Assembly (NCBI GenBank): GCA_002419365.1
Contig: DIGA01000072.1
Location: 1-24,053 of the forward strand
Reading direction: 5' to 3'
Length of the DNA stretch: 24,053 nt
Origin: Mageeibacillus sp. UBA5734
GTDB lineage: Bacteria; Bacillota; Clostridia; Saccharofermentanales; UBA5734
The stretch's first letter is position 1; each line of letters starts with the position of its first letter. Position numbers and translations under genes: made by a program. Positions 20,433 through 24,053 of the stretch are shown piece after piece. Under the pieces are notes generated by a model. That model saw nothing but the letters and a program-made list of their open reading frames with translations. It was not told the origin of the DNA and ran no database searches.

Positions 20433-22871
20433 ATGGAACAAGCTGATCGTTTCCGGATTCCGGTGGCTAAACTCAGAAGGGTCTGTGACCTGGACACTGA
20501 GCTCGATTTTTGCACCTCGAGTGCAGATGTGCCCGGACTGGAAGGAGTGATCGGCCAAGACCGGGCTGTGCGTTCGATGCAATTCGGCTTGGCGATGGAC
20601 GCCCCAGGATACAATATTTTTGTCTCCGGCCAGCCCGGGACAGGCAAGACGACTTATGTCAATGCCAGCGTCACCCAGGCTGCTGCGGACGGTCCGGTAC
20701 CGGATGACTGGTGTTATGTCAATAATTTCGCCGATATCGAAAGCCCGGTTGCCATCTCGCTGCCAGCCGGCCAGGGCCGGCAGTTCCAGAAGGACATGGA
20801 TGAGCTGGTACGCGAGTTGCGTGCTGCCATGCCGAAAGCATTCGAGAGCAGTGATTATGAACAAAAGAAAAAGACTCTGGAAACGACCTTCCAGAATCAC
20901 ATGCAAGAGCGACTCAACGCCTTGCAAAAACAGGCCAGCGAGGTCCGTTTCCTGTTCCGCCAGGCTGGCGGCAAGTTGATGATCATGCCCTTGAAGGATG
21001 ACAAGCCTTTTTCGAACCAGGAATTTGCCGAGCTTCCGGATGAGCAGCGCCAGGCCCTCGAGGCGACCGGTCACCAGCTGGAGGGCATCCTGGAGGAGAT
21101 TTTGCGCGAAGGCAAATCCTTGGAGAAGCAGACAGCTGAGAAAATCATCGATCTCGAAAAGCAAATCGCCCGGGCTGCTGCCACGCCATCGTTTGAGCGT
21201 TTGCGTGAAAAATATGCAGGACATGCCAAGGTTCTGGCCTACCTCGAGGCCGTACGCAAGGATATCGAGGACAACCGGGAGTTGTTTTTGGAGTCAGAGA
21301 CGGAAGAAGCTGAGGAAGGCTCTGAATCCGGTGGCGAGGAAGAACTGGTTGACCTGTCTCTGATCACCGGATCTGGCAACGGCGAAGAATTCACCCGCTA
21401 CAAGGTCAATTTATTCATCAGCCATGACAATGCAACGGGCTCTCCTGTCATCATCGAGACCAATCCCAACTATTACAACTTGTTTGGCAAGGTCGAATAC
21501 AAGAACCAGCTGATGTCCGTCTCCACCGATTTCACCATGGTCAAGCCCGGGGCAATCCATCGCGCCAATGGCGGCTACCTGATCCTGCAGGCCCGGGATG
21601 CCCTGATCGAGCCCCTGGTCTGGGAGCAGCTCAAACGAACTTTGAAATACCGCCAGGCGGTGATCGAAAACATCGGCGAGCAATACCGCAACATTCCGAC
21701 CTCCACATTACGCATGGAGCCAATCCCATTGAAGCTCAAGGTCATCCTGATCGGCAGCCCCCTCTTCTACCTGGTCCTGACCTCGGATGAGGATTTCGCC
21801 AAGCTGTTCAAGGTCAAGGTCGATTTCGATGTCGAAATGGCTCGTTCGCGGGAAAATCTCTGCAAATATGTCTCGTTTGTCAGTTCACTCTGCAAGCGCG
21901 AAAAGCTCCAGCACCTGGACCGGACTGCGCTGGCCCAGATCATCGAATACGGTTCGCGCCTGGCTGGCGACCAGACGAAGCTTTCGACTCGCTTCAATGA
22001 GGTCGGCGAGATCATCTACGAAGCGAGTGCGCTTGCTGTTGCAGCTGGCTCTGACCTGGTCTCTGCATCCCATGTTGATGAAGCGATCCGCCAGAGGCAT
22101 TTCCGCCGGAGCCGGGTTGAGGAAAAGGTCCAGGAGATGATCCTGACCGGCAAACTTCTGATCGACACCGCGGGCGAGCGGATCGGCCAGGTCAACGGGT
22201 TATCCGTCGTTGAGCTGGGAAATTTCGCGTTTGGCCAGCCCTCGCGGATCACAGCGGTCACGTTCATGGGCAAAGATGGTATCATCGCGATCGAGCGCGA
22301 GACGGAGATGAGCGGCAGCATCCACAGCAAAGGGGTGCTGACCCTGTCCGGTTACCTAGGGCTAAAATTCGCCCAGGACAAGCCCCTCTCCCTCACGGCC
22401 CAGATCACCTTTGAACAAAATTACGGCGGCATCGAAGGTGACAGTGCCTCCAGTGCCGAGCTCTATGCGATTCTCTCCAGCCTGGCCGACGCCCCCATCC
22501 GCCAGTCCCTGGCTGTCACGGGCTCAGTCAACCAATACGGCGAAATCCAGCCGATCGGTGGTGTCACTGAGAAAATCGAGGGCTTTTTTGACATCTGTGT
22601 CGCCAAAGGCCTGACCGGCGACCAGGGCGTCCTCATCCCGCACAGCAACATCGACAACCTGATGCTCAAAGATGAGGTCCTGGACGCCGTCCGCGCCAGG
22701 CGCTTCCACCTCTACGCCGTCCAGACCATCGAAGACGGTATCGAAATCCTAACCGGCCTCCCCGCCGGTCCGAAAGACCCAACCGGCACCTTCCCCGAAA
22801 ACAGCATCTTCGCCCGCGCCAACCAGAAACTGCAAACCTTCCATCAAGCGCAACAAGGGGACAAGGATTAA
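20433..22871 (+). CDS. Lon-type AAA+ ATP-dependent protease (LonB-like family)
   Basis: The 812-residue protein couples ATP hydrolysis to protein degradation. An N-terminal segment leads to Walker A GQPGTGKT (66-73). The AAA+ core is interrupted by a long coiled-coil insert (about 115-310) with an acidic Glu-rich stretch near 288-305. Walker B-like GGYLILQARDAL is at 380-391, and helical sensor-2 elements follow. The C-terminal Lon protease domain has catalytic S671 in EGDSASSAEL and K714 in GGVTEKIEGF. There is no classical Lon N-terminal substrate domain and no membrane helix, so this is a cytoplasmic Lon-like protein of the COG1067 type. ATG 20433 follows AAGGAGGG. Substrates are unknown. 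Confidence 0.93.
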   Translation: MEQADRFRIPVAKLRRVCDLDTELDFCTSSADVPGLEGVIGQDRAVRSMQFGLAMDAPGYNIFVSGQPGTGKTTYVNASVTQAAADGPVPDDWCYVNNFADIESPVAISLPAGQGRQFQKDMDELVRELRAAMPKAFESSDYEQKKKTLETTFQNHMQERLNALQKQASEVRFLFRQAGGKLMIMPLKDDKPFSNQEFAELPDEQRQALEATGHQLEGILEEILREGKSLEKQTAEKIIDLEKQIARAAATPSFERLREKYAGHAKVLAYLEAVRKDIEDNRELFLESETEEAEEGSESGGEEELVDLSLITGSGNGEEFTRYKVNLFISHDNATGSPVIIETNPNYYNLFGKVEYKNQLMSVSTDFTMVKPGAIHRANGGYLILQARDALIEPLVWEQLKRTLKYRQAVIENIGEQYRNIPTSTLRMEPIPLKLKVILIGSPLFYLVLTSDEDFAKLFKVKVDFDVEMARSRENLCKYVSFVSSLCKREKLQHLDRTALAQIIEYGSRLAGDQTKLSTRFNEVGEIIYEASALAVAAGSDLVSASHVDEAIRQRHFRRSRVEEKVQEMILTGKLLIDTAGERIGQVNGLSVVELGNFAFGQPSRITAVTFMGKDGIIAIERETEMSGSIHSKGVLTLSGYLGLKFAQDKPLSLTAQITFEQNYGGIEGDSASSAELYAILSSLADAPIRQSLAVTGSVNQYGEIQPIGGVTEKIEGFFDICVAKGLTGDQGVLIPHSNIDNLMLKDEVLDAVRARRFHLYAVQTIEDGIEILTGLPAGPKDPTGTFPENSIFARANQKLQTFHQAQQGDKD

Positions 22872-22875
22872 AATT

Positions 22876-22908
22876 TGCCGAATTTGGGACCACGTCCCAA
22901 ATTCGGCA
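22876..22908. repeat. Perfect intergenic palindrome (P2), related to P1
   Basis: Left arm TGCCGAATTTGGGAC (22876-22890) and right arm GTCCCAAATTCGGCA (22894-22908) are perfectly complementary over 15 bp with a CAC loop. It starts 5 bp after the stop of the Lon-like gene and ends 12 bp before the thpR GTG. It shares the GCCGAA-N3-GGGACCA pattern and CCCAAAT with the palindrome at 2011-2068. With no T-tract it is a weak terminator at best. Confidence 0.8.
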
Positions 22909-22920
22909 CCGCTTCTGGAG

Positions 22921-23487
22921 GTGGTTGCTATCAGGGCGTTTATCGGTCTTGAACTGGGTGATCAGCAAAAATCTGAGATTGCATGGATAATCAATGTATT
23001 GCATAAGGATGCACGGAAGGGGCGTTGGAAACGCGAGGAGAATCTGCATTTGACTTTGAAGTTTCTGGCGGAGGTCAGCGAGGATCAGCTGGCATCGATC
23101 GATGCAGTGATGATCAGCCTGGCCCAGCAACAGACACCGTTCCGGCTTGAGTTCACCGGGCTCGGCCAGTTTCGCGGCCGCGACTCGATCCGGGTCGTCT
23201 GGATCGGGCTGGCAGGTGATCTCGAGCCCCTGGGCCAGCTACAGGGGCAGATTGAGCAGGGTCTGGTTCCAGTCGGATTTGCCGCCGAATCCCGGCCCTA
23301 TTCCCCACATGTGACACTTGGCCAGGACGTCGTTTTCACCCAGGATTTCCGGGAGATCGGACACATGCTCGGACCCATTGCCATCACACCCGTCTCAATC
23401 GATCATTTGACGTTGTTCAAAAGCGAACAGGTCGAAGGCCGCCGTGTCTATACCCCGATCCGCCGCTATGCATTTCACTCATCATAA
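22921..23487 (+). CDS. thpR: RNA 2',3'-cyclic phosphodiesterase (2H phosphoesterase)
   Basis: The 188-residue protein is a 2H phosphoesterase that opens 2',3'-cyclic phosphates on RNA ends and was historically called 2'-5' RNA ligase. The two HxTL motifs are HLTL (43-46) and HVTL (130-133), with RAFIGLEL at the N-terminus and the usual length. The start is odd. The GTG at 22921 directly follows TGGAG and overlaps GGAGGTGG, leaving no spacing. The ATC at 22930 is in frame, sits at normal distance from GGAGGTG, and directly precedes RAFIGLEL, where relatives begin with Met. The GTG coordinate is given as the conventional choice. A palindrome (P2) separates it from the protease gene. Confidence 0.9.
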   Translation: MVAIRAFIGLELGDQQKSEIAWIINVLHKDARKGRWKREENLHLTLKFLAEVSEDQLASIDAVMISLAQQQTPFRLEFTGLGQFRGRDSIRVVWIGLAGDLEPLGQLQGQIEQGLVPVGFAAESRPYSPHVTLGQDVVFTQDFREIGHMLGPIAITPVSIDHLTLFKSEQVEGRRVYTPIRRYAFHSS

Positions 23488-23501
23488 AAGGAGCGTACAC
23501 C

Positions 23502-24053
23502 ATGGAAACTCAAACAAGACGTGTCCCCACCAAGTTGCTGGTCCTGGCCGCCTATCTGGTCATGATCCTGGTCAATGCCCTGGCCAATATCCTGCCGATC
23601 AATGGGATCACGACCGATGAAGTGTCGGATTCGTACCCGAATCTGTTCGCTCCAGCCGGACTGACATTCGCCATCTGGGGTGTGATCTATCTGGCGCTGG
23701 CGGGCTATGTCCTCTACCAGTTCGGGCTGATCCAGAAAGCTAAAACGAACGTCCAGATCGCCAGCGACCAGAAGATCCGCCTGCTCTTCATTGTCTCTTC
23801 GCTCGCCAATTCTGTCTGGATCTTCGCCTGGCACTTCCGACTGATCCCGCTGACACTGGTGTTGATGCTCGTTCTCCTGATCAGTCTGGCCGCCATCAAT
23901 CTGATTACACGAAAACAGGACTCCGAGGCGGGTGGAAAATTTTTCGTCCAGATGCCTTTTGCAATCTATTTCGGCTGGATCACCGTGGCGACGATCGCCA
24001 ATATCACGACCTTGCTGGTCGACATCCAGTGGACTGGCGCCGGGCTAAGCGAA
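23502..24053 (+). CDS. TspO/MBR-like (tryptophan-rich sensory family) membrane protein, 3' end cut by window
   Basis: The ORF is open from ATG 23502 to the window edge, giving 184 residues of an incomplete protein. AAAGGAG lies 8 bp before the ATG. The N-terminus has a membrane helix (about 11-31, LLVLAAYLVMILVNALANIL). Then come DSYPNLFAPAGLTFAIWGVIYLALAGY (about 43-70, second helix) and further helices near 92-110, 113-130 and 147-165. The PNLFAPAGxxFxIWGxIY motif is typical of a branch annotated as tryptophan-rich sensory protein. Ligand and role are unknown. It follows thpR by 14 bp and is probably co-transcribed. Confidence 0.8.
   Translation, partial: METQTRRVPTKLLVLAAYLVMILVNALANILPINGITTDEVSDSYPNLFAPAGLTFAIWGVIYLALAGYVLYQFGLIQKAKTNVQIASDQKIRLLFIVSSLANSVWIFAWHFRLIPLTLVLMLVLLISLAAINLITRKQDSEAGGKFFVQMPFAIYFGWITVATIANITTLLVDIQWTGAGLSE

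Noticed and set aside
1..24053. Search by eye for CRISPR arrays, tRNAs, rRNAs, insertion sequences and phage genes
   Set aside because: No regularly spaced repeats, cloverleaf-like segments, transposase or integrase motifs were seen.

Overview
The window reads as ordinary chromosome of a fairly GC-rich, probably strictly anaerobic bacterium, most likely of the Clostridia (Bacillota). The reasons are a complete NAD-linked, multi-subunit [FeFe]-hydrogenase operon, strong AGGAGG-type ribosome binding sites, occasional TTG/GTG starts, and an acyltransferase-like protein of a type I associate with clostridia. The assignment is inference; no rRNA, tRNA, CRISPR array, insertion sequence or prophage gene is visible.

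Layout. (1) 1-3114, plus strand: a DbpA/CshA-like DEAD-box helicase behind a good extended -10 promoter and a ~110-nt leader, then a large nested palindrome and a GT2-GtrA glycosyltransferase. (2) 3161-9378, minus strand: a signalling block transcribed in the order receiver/HD-GYP protein, soluble PAS-PAS-PAS-GAF histidine kinase, second receiver/HD-GYP protein (overlapping the kinase), and a short DEAD-box helicase. (3) 9421-12828, plus strand: shikimate kinase, a TraB/GumN-family membrane-anchored protein, a small XRE regulator and a dihydrolipoamide-dehydrogenase-like flavoprotein. A bidirectional terminator follows at 12869-12902. (4) 12949-17455, minus strand: hydC, a small [2Fe-2S] thioredoxin-fold protein, hydB and hydA, preceded by a 279-bp AT-rich regulatory region with several palindromic operator candidates. 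(5) 17735-19589, minus strand: a possible 11-residue leader peptide, SixA-like phosphatase, a membrane-anchored coiled protein of unknown function, and a nitrilase-superfamily amidase. (6) 19697-24053, plus strand: a PlsC-like protein lacking the catalytic Asp, a Lon-type AAA+ protease, a second palindrome related to the first, a 2H-phosphoesterase (ThpR), and the 5' part of a TspO-like membrane protein that runs off the window.

How the genes may work together. HydABC plus the extra ferredoxin-like subunit would oxidise NADH and reduced ferredoxin together to make H2, or run in reverse. The three-gene signalling set has one intact receiver and one receiver whose phospho-acceptor Asp is Glu, paired with opposite defects in their HD-GYP halves; with the co-directional helicase this is the least conventional assembly here. 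I found no clear signature of a wholly new defence or mobile system. The points most worth checking are the split HD-GYP signalling set, the related intergenic palindromes, the apparent ATC start of thpR, the leader ORF before sixA and the operators upstream of the hydrogenase operon.
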